Source of the DNA: Bryoerythrophyllum caledonicum
Taxonomy: Eukaryota; Streptophyta; Bryopsida; Pottiales; Pottiaceae
Reading direction: 5' to 3'
Length of the DNA stretch: 64,000 nucleotides
Assembly: GCA_963971425.1 (NCBI GenBank)
Contig: OZ020523.1
Location: forward strand, 10,226,867 to 10,290,866
The stretch's first letter is position 1; every line of letters starts with the position of its first letter. The notes under the pieces are model-generated. The model was not told where the DNA came from. It was given only the letters and a program-made list of their open reading frames with translations, and ran no database searches. The position numbers and the translations under genes are program-made. This document shows positions 48,476 through 60,169 of this stretch, piece after piece.

Positions 48476-48524
48476 CTATTAGATTGACAATGAATCGTCT
48501 CCCAACGGTCAGAATCACCGTGAG

Positions 48525-48530
48525 TATAAA
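48525..48530 (+). promoter_or_regulatory. TATA box of the hAT transposase gene
   Basis: TATAAA about 200 bp before the transposase ATG (48726), downstream of the GC-rich repeats. It is supported only by position and match. Confidence 0.4.
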
Positions 48531-49773
48531 GAAAACAGCACATGGAGCCTCACTTCACTTCTGAACTTTTGTTTCCCAAGAGCTTTCAGCTGCATTATGT
48601 ATCTATTGCTTGGTAATCATCGAGTTTGGAAGTCTTGAATATCAGAGTTTCTTTTGGAACTCCTGATATTTCTTCCACATACTACATATCACGTTTGTTT
48701 ATTTCTCGATACTACACCCATCAGAATGTCTACCAAACCTTGGTCTCCTTGGTATGTCGAAATCACTGAAGTACAAGGCAGGAAGACCGACTCCGTCCGA
48801 TGTAGTCTTTGTCACCGCATTTTTACAAGAAGGCTAGAACGACAACTAAGTCATCTCGGGTACGAAGAACTCCCTGGCAAGCGCAATAGCGGTGTTGGCC
48901 TCTCCACCAAATTGACACCCCGCGTACAAACTTTGTTCAAAAATTGTCGTGGCCACTACCCGAAACACAATGGAGAATTTTTCTCCGAACATTGCCCCAC
49001 CCCACCATTGAAATCTACGCCTGCCTCAGGATATAGCACGCCCAAGTCCACCGGTGAAGATTCTTGTGTAGGGTCCACTCAAGCCCTCCCCGTGATTTTA
49101 CCATCAACCATGGTTGAACCAACCCCCACCTTCCACGACTTCACCGAACAAGGGAGTGTACCTGCCACGTTCCCCTGATTGGTGAGGCAATCCGTGCTCG
49201 AAGAGGGCTTTCAAGAAGTGGAGCGGCGGGAGCTAGACAAAGTGTGGGCGAAGTTTTTCTACGAAGCAAACGTGCAGTTTGCTATAGCACGGAATGTTGC
49301 ATTCAAGGGAGCCGTGATGAAGACTGCCTCTTTCAAAAAACCATATGTCCCACCTTCTTACCATGACATTCGAACAAGGTTCTTGGGACAAGCGAAGGCT
49401 GATTTGGAAGCACAACTCAATGAAAGACTGTTCGAGAGTGTTCGGAAGTTTGGAGGAACTCTAGCCATAGATGGGTGGATCTCTGTGACTAGTCGCCCTT
49501 TGTGCAATGCAATGCTCGTGTCTCCCGCTGGAGAGCTCTTCTTGGGAGCTGTAGATACTACGGGCAATGAAAAAAACGCTGCGTACCTAGCATCCATCAT
49601 GTTCAAGTTTATTGAACAAGTTGGCCCCCACAACATTGTTCAGGTGTGTACTGACAATGCTCCAGTCATGCTCAATGCCTCAGCATTGGTCGTCGAGAAA
49701 TATCCACACATATACATTCAAGGATGTGGCGCGCATGCCATGGACTTATTGTTGGAGGACTGGGGGAAGGCTA

Positions 49774-49778
49774 CATGG
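49774..49778. repeat. Left 5-bp target duplication (CATGG)
   Basis: Matches 52372-52376 on the other side of the insertion. Removing one copy restores the transposase phase. Confidence 0.8.
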
Positions 49779-50623
49779 TGTGAGCCAAATAAACCGCCCC
49801 CTAATGGAGTGGCTTATCTTGAACACAAGATCCTACATATGGGATGCAGCCCCTTGTGCAAACATACTTTAACCATTCATACAAGCATGATGACCCAAGG
49901 CGTGGTCACTTAAGAGGGTTCGTTAATAATTAGTGATGTGATGGCTGAATTGAGCCTTAGGTTGAATCCAACCTTTAGACAAGCGTAAATTCCGCCTCAA
50001 AGCTTTGTTTCCAATGTTTTAAAGCTCCACTAGGTTCAATTTTGCCTTGTGAACTTGATTAGCACCTTAACCACCAATTCCAGGCCCAAGTGCGACCCTA
50101 ACAGCAGCAACCAGCAGACAGGCTCCTCTTTTTATGTTAAAAGTTTAATTCTTCATTATCTTCGTGATTATGACTCCGTTTTTTACGTTTGTTTTTTGTA
50201 TTCTTATTAGATTTTCTTGCTTAACACGATGGCAGCCTTCAATTGATCATTTGACTCGACCCTGGACCTCCCAGCCAGCGACCAGCAGTGCACCTTCAAC
50301 ATATGACTTTATTCAAGATCATGCACCACATTCCTATGCATGTATCACATTCATTCACACAAGAATCCACCCTAGCCTTACTAAGAGTGAGCCTCCAGCT
50401 GTGTTCACTTACTAATGGCGCTCTAATCCGTTATTTAGTTGAATATATAGCAAACCCTAATTCTACCGAAAAATTGGCAGCGCTTCCGCGTGGTTTTTGT
50501 ATTTAGAAAATTAGGGTTCAAGTCATACACATGGAATTGAAGAGGTTCGAGGGAGAAAAGAAAAGGGGCTCCCTGAGTTAATTCGGTTCACCCTCCATCC
50601 TTAGCCTTCGACTTGCTTGGTCA

Positions 50624-50753
50624 GCTCGTGATCTTGCTCCTCTTGTTCAGCTCGTGATCTTGCTCCTCTTGTTCAGCTCGTGATCTTGCTCCTCTTGTTC
50701 AGCTCGTGATCTTGCTCCTCTTGTTCAGCTCGTGATCTTGCTCCTCTTGTTGG
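50624..50753. repeat. 26-bp tandem repeat, five copies
   Basis: Units of GCTCGTGATCTTGCTCCTCT plus TGTTCA follow one another almost without change, inside the TG...CA insertion. The near-identity suggests recent expansion. Confidence 0.85.
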
Positions 50754-50756
50754 TGC

Positions 50757-51400
50757 TCTTCACTCCTCAGCCCGTATCTTCGTCGTCACAGCTCCGATCC
50801 GCGCGTTCTTGAGCTTCTTGAAAAGCCAACGTTCTAATCTATCTACTTCTAAAATTTTAGCCCAATTGGACAAGAACTCCGCTACAAACGAGGGAAAACC
50901 TGAGGCCTTATGAGATCCGCCACCGATCCTCCAGCTGGACGTCCTCACTCCGCCGCCCGTATCTTCGTCCTCACAACTCTGATACGCGTGTTCTTGAGCT
51001 TGTTGAAAAGCCAACGATCTAATCTATCTACTCCTAAAATCTTAGCCCGATTGGACAAGAACTCCGCTACTGACGAGGGAAAACCTGAGGACGTATGAGA
51101 TCCGCCACCGATCCTCCAGCTGGTCGTCCTCACTCCGCCGCCCATATCTTCGTCGTCACAGCTCCGATCCGCGTGTTCTTGAGATTGTTGAAAAGCCAAC
51201 GTTCTAATCTATCTACTCCTAAAGTCTTAGCTCGATTGGACAAGAACTCCGCTACTGACGAGGGAAAACCTGAGGCCGTATGAGATCCGCCACCGATCCT
51301 CCAACTGGTCGTCCTCACTCTGCCGCCCGTATCTTCGTCGTCATAGCTCCGATCCGCGTGTTCTTGAGCTTGTTGGAAAGCCAACTTTCTAATCTATCTA
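50757..51400. repeat. 185-bp tandem repeat, about 3.5 copies
   Basis: Landmarks such as CGTATCTTCGTCGTCA, GAAAAGCCAACG, CAAGAACTCCGCTAC and GAGATCCGCCACCGATCC recur every 185 bp at 50,757, 50,942, 51,127 and 51,312. The last unit is partial. Open frames along it are by-products of the repetition. The unit length is close to nucleosome-repeat or satellite length. Confidence 0.85.
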
Positions 51401-52371
51401 CTCTCCTATTTTCGCAACGATTGAATCACATTCCAGCCCACAGGAGGGGGAAATCTGAACCCTACCTCTCTCTCTCCTTCCACACACCTCTCTCGGTTTC
51501 CTAGCTCCTACCACACACCTCTCTCACTCCTACCTCCCACCCTTCGAATGAGCGCCCTCCAAGGGGGTAACCCCAAGGCCCTTGCTCCCTTCTTTGTTCC
51601 CAAGGTCGTTCCCTTCGTCGTTCACAGCCGCCAATTTGGGTGGGCACATTAATGGTCACACTAAACAACTAGTAACTAAAAAACAATAATTCACTAGCCA
51701 CCCTTGCATTTAACACAAGTGGGTGTCCCACTAACCAAGGAATATCTAAATCTAAACTTTGACTCCATGCCACATGTGTGTGCATGATCTCAATAAGTGA
51801 GCTATTAGCTAATTTTCAAAGGTGCAAAAATCAAATTTAACCTACCTAAATTGAATTCCCCTTGCTTGGGGTAATTCCTAATTTACTTAGTGATTGATGA
51901 GGATTCTTTTCCACTTCTTTTGGACCCTTTTGACTATTTTTTTAAGGGCTTTTAACGCCCCATTCTTTTTTCTTTTCTCCTCACCATCCTCCTTCTTCTT
52001 CTCCCATTTTTTTGGTTTCGTGATTTCTTCATCGTGACCGAATATGGTCTACAACTCGATAGGAGGTAAATTCTTCTCCACCACTACTCATTTTAATTCT
52101 TTTCTAATTTTCTTTTGTCTTTTTTCCCTTCTCTCTTTGCTTTTCTTTTCTGGTTTATTCCCCTTTTTTTTTTCTTCCTTTTTGGTTAACTACATAAATT
52201 CCGCGATTGCCCATAAATGGCTCCTCTTTTAGTGAGGGGAAAGGCCACTTGGTCATTTTAATCAAAAAACCACGAGCTAGTCCATGGGATAACCCATTTT
52301 CACCACTCATTAGCCTTAATGGACCCGACGTGAGGTCCATTCATCACCGTGAGCCGTTTTTGCGGCTCACA

Positions 52372-52376
52372 CATGG
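52372..52376. repeat. Right 5-bp target duplication (CATGG)
   Basis: Identical to 49774-49778. Confidence 0.8.
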
Positions 52377-54901
52377 GTAAAAGAAACTCTCGAGAAGGCC
52401 AAGTTCTTGGTTAAGTTTGTCAAGAATCGGCAAATGCCCCTCGCCCTGTTTCGTAAACACGAGGCGAAGTTCAGCCTATTGGTCCTCGGGCAAACAAGAT
52501 TTGCATGTAATTTCATAATGATAGATCGCCTGCTGAAGGTCAAGGAATCATTGGAGCAAACCGTCGTTGATCCTGAATGGCGGGCATATGCCTCCAAGAA
52601 GTCACTCTCGGCTAGAGATAAAATAGTCATTTCTCGAGCCATCAAAAGAGTGGTTCTAGATGAGCATTTCTGGGAGCGGTGCACGAACTTCCACGAGATG
52701 GTAGCCCCTGTAGTGTATGCGCTTCGGGAATTTGATGCCAAGGAACCTTGTATGCCCAAGGTTTTCCACATCCTTCGCGACCTCGAGAAGCATGTCCTAG
52801 CGTTGCGTGATGAACCATTCAGTCTCGATAGCGATTTAGCGTTCATTGCTGAGGACGAGTTCTACGCACGGAAACGGATGATGACCACGGATTTACATTC
52901 CGCGGGTGCACTTCTCAATCCTTATTTACTCCATGACGAAGAGTTGGCCGATGATCCGGTTGTCATCACGGCATGCAAACGAGTACTACAAAAGCTATGT
53001 GATCCTAAGATTTATCCGGACGTAGTGAACGAGTTCCTCGCATTTCGAAACAAGGATGTACCATTCCATGACATGTTGGATCCTAAGGACCAAAAATGTT
53101 CTCCGTATGCTTGGTGGGATTTTGAAGGTGCTTGTGGAAAGCTCCTTGCACCAATTGCAAAGAGAATACTAGCGCAGACAGTGTCATCTTCTTCTTGCGA
53201 ACGTAATTGGAGTAGCTACTCTTTCGTCCACGACAAGAAAAGGAATCGGTTATTATTGGGAAGGGCTGATGACTTGGTCTTTGTCTATACAAACTCGAAG
53301 TTGCTTGCCAATGCAAAGTTGACGGATGAGAAGAGGTGGTACGCGGAGAACTTGGATTTAGAGGATCCACAACCACGTGAGTCGGATGACCCGGACTACT
53401 CAGACGATTCAAACACAAGTGCCCTTGCCAATTACGATGTAGAGCATCTAGACGATGACATCGACAGCAGCCCTTCTCAACGTATGGATCATACTCACGG
53501 CGCCCCAATCACCGAGTATGATTTTGTCGATGACGACACTCTTGCTGAGAAAGAAGATGACTTGTTGCCCATAGCGCGGTACTTGAATGGAGACGGCATG
53601 CTCAATAGCAATAATATCCTTTGTTGTGGACCGACTCCGCTTCCGGAAGACACGAAGGACAAGGGAGGAGAAGATTTATCATCCTCACGTGCAACGGCAC
53701 TACACGGGCAAAAAAAGCAAGGGTCCTCAGTGAAGAGTGTTGACGAAGGCGTCCACGGTCTCGCACTTGCGGACAACCGCGAGCAAACAACGAAAGAGCC
53801 ATTCCTAGACAACACGGTTGTTCTCGGGGAGAAAACTATGGAAGGCGGTACTTACGGCGGTATACGGAGTCCCATTCACGTTACGGAGAAGAAGGCATCC
53901 TCCTCTAAGGATCAACCGTCCTTGCAAGGTCGCGCGTCGCGGTCTCTATTTGCAACCCCTCTTGCAACGGTCACTACAACCAATTTGAAATCCTCCCACG
54001 GTTTGGTGTCCCTTTCAAAACATGTGCGATCCCGAACGCCGCAACACCAATCCGATGGCCTACCTAGTGATGGCGATGTACCTCTGTCTAAGCTCTTCAT
54101 ACATTACCCCGAGGTTCAGGGAGGTTTAGGGTTACAACCTAGGCGGCCTACAAACGACACGAGGAAACGTAAAGCTTCCATGCATCCATTTCTCCGCACG
54201 CAACCTACTAATCCCATTGATGTCATTGGAACTTGTAAGAGATTCAAAACCGTTAAAACATTGTCGATCAAACGGAGAATCAAACAAGAACCCGCCGCGG
54301 ATAATGAAGACGATCCTTCAGGATCTAGTGGAGCTGAAATCAAAGATGACAGCGATTACGAACTTCCTACCGATGAGAATGAGTAGGAAAATTTGGCCCA
54401 TTTACGTAGTATGCATTCACCGCACTTATTTTATATGTTCATATTGTAGTTCGAGTTTAGGATACTTTATAGTCGTTCTACGTATGCATTAAAAGCTTCT
54501 ATTGTCTCAATTGATTCTTGGATTTATTCCAAATATCAATAAAGTTTTTTCATATATGCACAAGTTTTACATCCATCTCTTTTGCTATTCTATTGTCTTG
54601 TGTTTTGTGTATGGATTTAGTCATCCCATACGAAATGACTTAAACATGTCATTCTTGTTGTATGTAGAATGTGATTCGAGTTTGCAAACTTCTATTCATT
54701 TCACTGCTTCGCATCCACCTAATGCACCACAATATTTCGAACACCCACATACAATTAAAGAATTCAGAAGTTGACAAAATAAATTACAAATTGTAAACCT
54801 TTATTTCAAAAAGTATGCTCCACCATGGCATGCCTCCGACTTCTTGCCACACCATTCTTTAAACAACAACTACGCTAAGCTTTACATTCACCTACCACAT
54901 T

Positions 54902-57900
54902 CTATTGCCTTGAAGAAGAAGGCTCGTCGGTATGATCCGTTCGAGTGCTACTACGAGTCCGCGGTCTCTGGCTTGGCCTAGCAATCCTCCCCCCCTCTTC
55001 GTACTTTCGATCCACGGCTGCAATTTCCCTATGCATCTCCGACCACCAACTATCGTCGCTGTCATTGCCATCATCCCTATTCCGCTTCCCGCCAGGATCC
55101 ACCTTCTTCGCCGCAAAGATTTCCATGGCCTTCTTTATTCGTTCCACCACATTGTTCACAAAAGCGTCATTCTGTGGGAATGACACCAATAATTCCCCTT
55201 CGGATTTCTGTAGCACGTTCCGCCAATAGCCAATGGCGTCCCCAATCCTCCGATCAAAAGCTTGCACCGCATCCTAATAAGAACACTCTACGTCTTTAAA
55301 AGAATCCTCTTCTGTTGAACTCCGTAGCTTTGCGGCCTCTTCTAACTTTGCAAGGACCAGGGCTCTTCCCACCAAAGTACAATTGTACTTCTTGTACTCA
55401 TCTCTCATCTCAATGCCATCGTTTACCTCATGCCATACACCATCTTCTCCTTTCTCAGCTCTCCTTGGAGGAAATCGGAAGAAACGCTTGTGCTCAGTGC
55501 TCCAATGCCCCCCAAAGTTGCGGCAAAACAACTCTTGTTGCTCGCCATCTTCAATCTCTCGCGCCCGTATCTCCACCTCATAGTCTTGTGTCATCCAAAA
55601 TAATGGATCAATTTCCATCCCATACTCCTCGTATAGTTGGTGACAAGAAAGCTCACTATTCCACACAAGTGGTTTTCCCCACTCACGATAGTTCAAGGAT
55701 TTCTTCGGAAGTTGATCCAAGGGGAGATTCCATCGGTTGAACTCGTGCCCGGGTGGCATAACATCTCTTATCCCCATCACTTCGTAGAATCTTGTGCTAA
55801 TTGGAGAGCGACACATAGGACATGCCGATTGTATCATAGAACCTGCGGAAATGCAAGTAATATGAAAGTTATGGCCACATTGGCCCAACGTATACGCTCC
55901 CTCCGGGCCGAAATGATCTTGGCACAAGCTGCATTTGTCATTGAGGAATGCCGGGACAGGGTCGCAAGTATGGATTATTCTTCGCTCCGATTCTAGAAAA
56001 TGTGATGAGAAGGTATTGTAGGGCACCCATCCTTCCTCCACTTCTAAAGCCCAGTCAATACCATGGCTCTTTTCCTTCCAATGATAGTTTCTGCGATCCA
56101 TCATCTCCGGTATATCACCCCGAATAGTAACCTTTGTGGACTCATGTCCACGTTGTCCAACGAATTTCTTCAATCTCTCCAATGAGGTATCCACGAGTTC
56201 ACATGATTCTTGTGATTCGGCGGCAAATTTCTTCAGATGATGTTGTACTTTTGAGACCATGGTCTCCCTATCCTGAAGGCGATGAACCCAACCCAACCAA
56301 GGCATTGTGTTCTCGTTCCATGGTGTGTCGTCTACCGATCTCAATGTCCTTCACAGTGTCTCTAGTTCCGCTCGTGCCTCGTCCCTCTCCTTATTTGCCA
56401 CCTTCAACTTTTGTGACATCGATTCCATCTCCTCTTCACCTTCCACTATCGCCTTCCCTTTTCCAGGCGCTGCTGGCCGTACTTGGCTACTCCCAGCTGG
56501 TACTGCCAATTGAACAGAAGATGGCTCAGCCGGTCTGTTAGATTTTACCGGTGTGGCATACTCTGCATCGTTCCCTCCAAACTTGGAAAGAGAAAGGTTG
56601 TCAGAAGTTTCAACGTTGTCGTCAATGACTACCACATCCACCTAACGAACCTGCGCATCCATCTTCTCCGACATCCTTGTAACGCATCTCCTACTGGCCT
56701 CCAGCATACGCTTGTTATTTTCTAATTCCCATTTAAGGTGTCCAGTGAGGGTTTCATTTTTATAGGCCTCCTCCTCCATATCCATCACTTTCTGAGTTAG
56801 CGTGATCATGTCTTTTAACATTGGCGTTATAGAGGAAGCCAACGTGTCGAAGCCATCAGCGGCTCGTAGCACACTCGGAGTGATAGTTGAAAACGTATGA
56901 GCCATATTTAGAAGATGAGGAGCCATTGCTGCAAGAATTTCGGCCCCGTCCACCAAATTACGTGCCACTCTCACTATTCCATGTATTTGGTCCCATTCGT
57001 TCGAATCAATTGGCAGATCGATTGGATGACCAAATTCTGTTACTTAAGCGCACGCTTCAACCCACTTAATACTCAAGTCGAGCAAGCCTTTCAACTTATC
57101 CTTGTTTGGCATTGTTCGAAGCATTTCTTCAATATTAGAAATCAAAGTACCCTTGTCAATGATCGGGTCCTTGGAATTTGGTTCGTATGCTTCCCGCGTT
57201 GAAGTGCTTGGCCCGGCATCCATTGTCTTTGGTGCCATGCCTTCCAAAGTTTGAACGTTTGGAACAACGGTTTCTTCTCCATCCATATTCTCGCCCCCTC
57301 GTTCCGCGTTACCATGGTCTTCACCTCCTACAATTACAATATTCGGAATATCTGATTGTACGGGGTCTTCTACCGTCGTTGTCTCCACACTCTCTTTGGG
57401 AATTGTGGTTGACAATATATTGTCGACCACAATATCCAAATGTTTGTCAGACTCCATCACAACGGCAACCTCCTCCACCGATGGTTGTATATTCGGCGCG
57501 GTATCCACCACAGTCATCTGACGAGGCTTTTTCTTCAACTCCTCCAGAATAGCCTTGGTCATGGTCGATTCAGGATTGAATAAATCAGGAATATGCTTCT
57601 GTTTTTGCCCAATCCTAAGCGGATATTGTTTTGTAGTCGGAAACGTGCTTCAATCCTCCTTTCGTTTCAACACGACCTCGGTGTATACCATTGATAGAAG
57701 GCTATAATTGAAAAACCCTTTGCTTCTTGGGCGATTTCCAAACAAAGCCCGCCAAACCTCCTCTGCACGATAAATGAAATGATCATCTTTGCACATCCAC
57801 GGCTTGCAAGCAAAGTAAGTCGTATGACTTATGTGGCAATCTCTTGGCCAAAGTTTATCGATGTGGTACATCTTCATGTATTTCTTGGATGTCTTGGATA

Positions 57901-57967
57901 CCCAGTAATCCTCCATTTCAATGGAAAAGAGCACCCTTAGGTTTGGGGTTAAAGGTTTAGTATACAT
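54902..57967 (-). pseudogene. RING-H2 finger gene convergent with hAT, one frame with five stops
   Basis: One reading frame runs for 1022 codons from ATG 57967 to 54902 with no frameshift. It is interrupted by TGA 57650-57652, TAA 57044-57046, TAG 56642-56644, TGA 56351-56353 and TAG 55274-55276. Parts in order: a short N-terminal module (KKYMKMYHIDKLWPR...SLLSMVYTEVVL) shared with the gene at 62,480; an acidic, Val/Thr-rich region; a helical region (about 56,970-56,650); and a RING-H2 finger KCSLCQDHF...CGHNFHITC...CPMCR near 55,930-55,810. A Trp-rich region and a charged Arg/Ser tail follow. A RING finger suggests ubiquitin E3 ligase activity. The TGA at 57650 coincides with the end of the related ORF at 62,851, so it may be a genuine stop rather than damage. 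I do not recognise the family. Confidence 0.6.
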
Positions 57968-58281
57968 GAAGGGGCTAGTTTTTAAGTTATATGTAAGAAA
58001 TATGTTACATTACACCAATTCTTTGCCATGTGAATGCCACGTGGAAATTGTTGAAATTTTTGGATTGAAACATTGATAAGTTTGTAATAAACTTGCTTTA
58101 AAAAATGGGTCCATTTCAAACATGGGTGACTTTGAAATTCTACAAAACTACAATTCAAACTCATCTTGCCATTGCGGACCTTTATCGTTCTAGGATTCGA
58201 ACCGGATACTGCATAGTATTTCAATAGTGGACCAATTGAATTTGTAATTTATGTGAAGGCATTTAGGGTCGTTCAGTTTTA

Positions 58282-58641
58282 ATGTATACAGTGACAAACA
58301 AAACTGAGTACAATTTTTACTCACTTCCATTCAAAAAAACATACCATGAGTATAGGTGGGCAAAACCGAAATGTGTACAAGTCAAAGTTGTAGTACATGA
58401 TGTATTACACAATGCTAAAAAGTTTGAGGTGGAGTTCAATTGTGGTTTGGAAGATATCAAATGCCCAAATAGAGTATGTCTTCATACTCACTTTTGTTCA
58501 AGATTGGTACGAGAGCTTTCAAAATATACAGAATTTGGAATGAAGCCAATTTTCTTTAGTATTGTCTTTATGGTATTGTTAACCATCATCTTGAACATGT
58601 GTAGGCCTTTCATCAATAGAAATCAACCTTTGTGTGCTTGA
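58282..58641 (+). CDS. Doubtful 119-codon open frame
   Basis: Begins MYTVTNKTEYNFYS and has a hydrophobic stretch near its end (FFSIVFMVLLTIILNM) that could span a membrane. No domain, promoter or homologue is recognised. In AT-rich sequence of this size such a frame can arise by chance. Listed only for completeness. Confidence 0.15.
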   Translation: MYTVTNKTEYNFYSLPFKKTYHEYRWAKPKCVQVKVVVHDVLHNAKKFEVEFNCGLEDIKCPNRVCLHTHFCSRLVRELSKYTEFGMKPIFFSIVFMVLLTIILNMCRPFINRNQPLCA

Positions 58642-59574
58642 GATAAATCTCAAATTGTGGGAAAATAGATGTTTTCTTGTGAAAATGGCATTTTACGAAC
58701 AATTTGTGGAATTGATAGCATGGAATATTAGTGGGCATCATAAGTGACAAACGTGAATCAATATTGGCCATTATTGCATGCATTTCATTTTGTATTTGGT
58801 TATTTTTAGTATTCAATAAACTCCTTAATAAACTTGATTATGCATATTGGAATAATGTGATGGTTTTCTTCTTTGACCTTATTGATGTCACATTGCTCAT
58901 CAATGGAAGTTTTCCATCCACCACTTTGATTTCACTTACTTGCATTTTGATGACTTCGTATCATAAAATACTCGACGCTCAATTTTGCCCCTTCTTTGAT
59001 TTTCATACCAAAAAAAGTTTTGATTCCATTCTTGGTATCCAACATGTTCAATAAGAAGAATAACATGTTCAATACCATGTTAACATAACGTTCAATAAGA
59101 AGAATAACATGCAAAATAATTCCATTTTCTTTTATTGGAAGGAGTGGAGAAGAATGCTAAAAATTATAAATAAAAATAAATAAGGTTCTTCAAAAAAAAA
59201 AAAAGGGAGGCAAGAACGAGAGATGGACAATAACAAATGAAGTCTTCATTAAATTAGAAGGAAGGAAGAGGGTTTAGGCTTTACGGACAATTATTGATTT
59301 AGATATTAGGTAATTTAGAAGGTGTGAGTTTGGAGAGGAACATTCCAATTTTATTTTTAAAAGAGAAAAGGAAGAGAGGGACAACCAAATAAAAATTAAA
59401 CTCTCAAGTAAACTAGAAGGAGAAGAGAACCAGAGAGAGAGAGGGACAATTATAGATGTACACCTTATTAAATTTGACACATCTTGTTTTCTCTTATACA
59501 AGATGTGTTATAAACCTTCTCATTGATTGTTTGGATAAAAATTCTAAAAGATGTCGGGTGCACAAAGAAGTGAA

Positions 59575-59960
59575 ATGTGAATTGGCCATGTTTGAACCTC
59601 CACTCCTTGCACAAATTTGTTTGAATATGCTACTCCCGTTTCTTACCTCTATAAATTGGTGTATATGGAATTATCATCAAGCTTCACAGAACAATATAAA
59701 ATTATGAACTTTTGGATTGGATCAGGGTTTAGGGAAAGAAAAGTCAAAGTCTACAATAGCAGTCAACGATGGAAGAAAATGAGCAATTTTTTTCTTACTT
59801 TAGAGACTATAATGATTAATCTATCAATCCATGCGGTGGATTGCAACCATAAGAGCATGGTGTGTTCATTTAGAAGTCTACTTTAGTATCTTACGATTTA
59901 AATTCTAAAGATCACTTGAAAAATGTGATTGCTATGCCTCTATTTCGATGTGACGGTTAT
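59575..59960 (+). repeat. Dispersed non-coding repeat, copy B
   Basis: Same family as 8400-9110: TTTGAACCTCCACTCCTTGC, ACCTCTATAAATTGGTGTA, AAGTCAAAGTC and ATCTATCAATCCATG in order. Partial and diverged. Confidence 0.6.
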
Positions 59961-60169
59961 GGACTAATTTTTTAGCTAAATTGGCCATGTTCCTTTAGAG
60001 TTTCAAACAAGGGTAAAATATTTAGACCTTGCATATTACTTAAATATGATACGAAGTGTTGTCAAAGTCATAGTGTCCCATGAATATGGATCAACGCAGG
60101 GAAGAGAATAAGTTGTTGTTTGGATTGTAAACCCCATGATTTAACTATCCATGCGGTCGATAGGAACCA

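Larger units (their letters stand above)
49779..52371. mobile_element. 2593-bp TG...CA insertion, probable solo LTR or non-autonomous LTR element
   Basis: The ends are TGTGAGCC and GGCTCACA (perfect 8-bp inverted, TG...CA form), flanked by CATGG duplications. A 5-bp duplication plus TG...CA is the mark of LTR retrotransposon integration. No gag/pol text, primer-binding site or long terminal direct repeat was seen, so a very large solo LTR is the simplest reading. A TATATAG motif lies near 50,445. Inside are a 26-bp repeat array, a 185-bp repeat array and a pyrimidine-rich region (51,900-52,200). The right end also folds on itself (GTGAGCCG/CGGCTCAC, 52349-52370). Confidence 0.7.
48726..54386 (+). 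pseudogene. hAT transposase, interrupted by a 2.6-kb insertion
   Basis: ATG at 48726 (MSTKPWSPWYVEI). An N-terminal BED-type finger (VRCSLCHRIF...LSHLGY) leads into a DUF659-like core: ARNVAFKG, YVPPSYHDIRT, GGTLAIDGW (catalytic Asp region), VQVCTDNAP, and GCGAHAMDLLLEDWG. Coding stops at 49778 at the insertion and resumes in phase at 52377 with VKETLEKAKFLVKF. It continues to the C-terminal dimerisation region (WWDFEGACGKLLAP, SSSSCERNWS, KKRNRLLLGRADDLV). Beyond that lies an unusually long acidic, disordered tail of about 330 residues with basic patches (KRFKTVKTL). TGA at 49176-49178 is the only in-frame stop and there are no frameshifts. With the insertion set aside the frame would be almost complete, so inactivation looks recent. 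Its neighbour is the convergent RING gene, 515 bp away. Confidence 0.88.

Noticed and set aside
48157..48543. Arg/Gly-rich frames on both strands
   Set aside because: Produced by the GC-rich subterminal repeats upstream of the hAT transposase; no domain, and frames are open on both strands.
50760..51384. Three similar 84-codon minus-strand frames
   Set aside because: They are the same frame repeated by the 185-bp tandem array, not a gene family.
49779..52371. Helitron, because of the terminal hairpin
   Set aside because: A 5-bp target duplication and TG...CA ends fit LTR integration. Helitrons insert between A and T without duplication and end in CTRR.
58731..59054. Possible remnant of a LINE endonuclease (AWNISGH-like text at about 58,718)
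   Set aside because: The match is a few residues only, followed by stops and no second motif.
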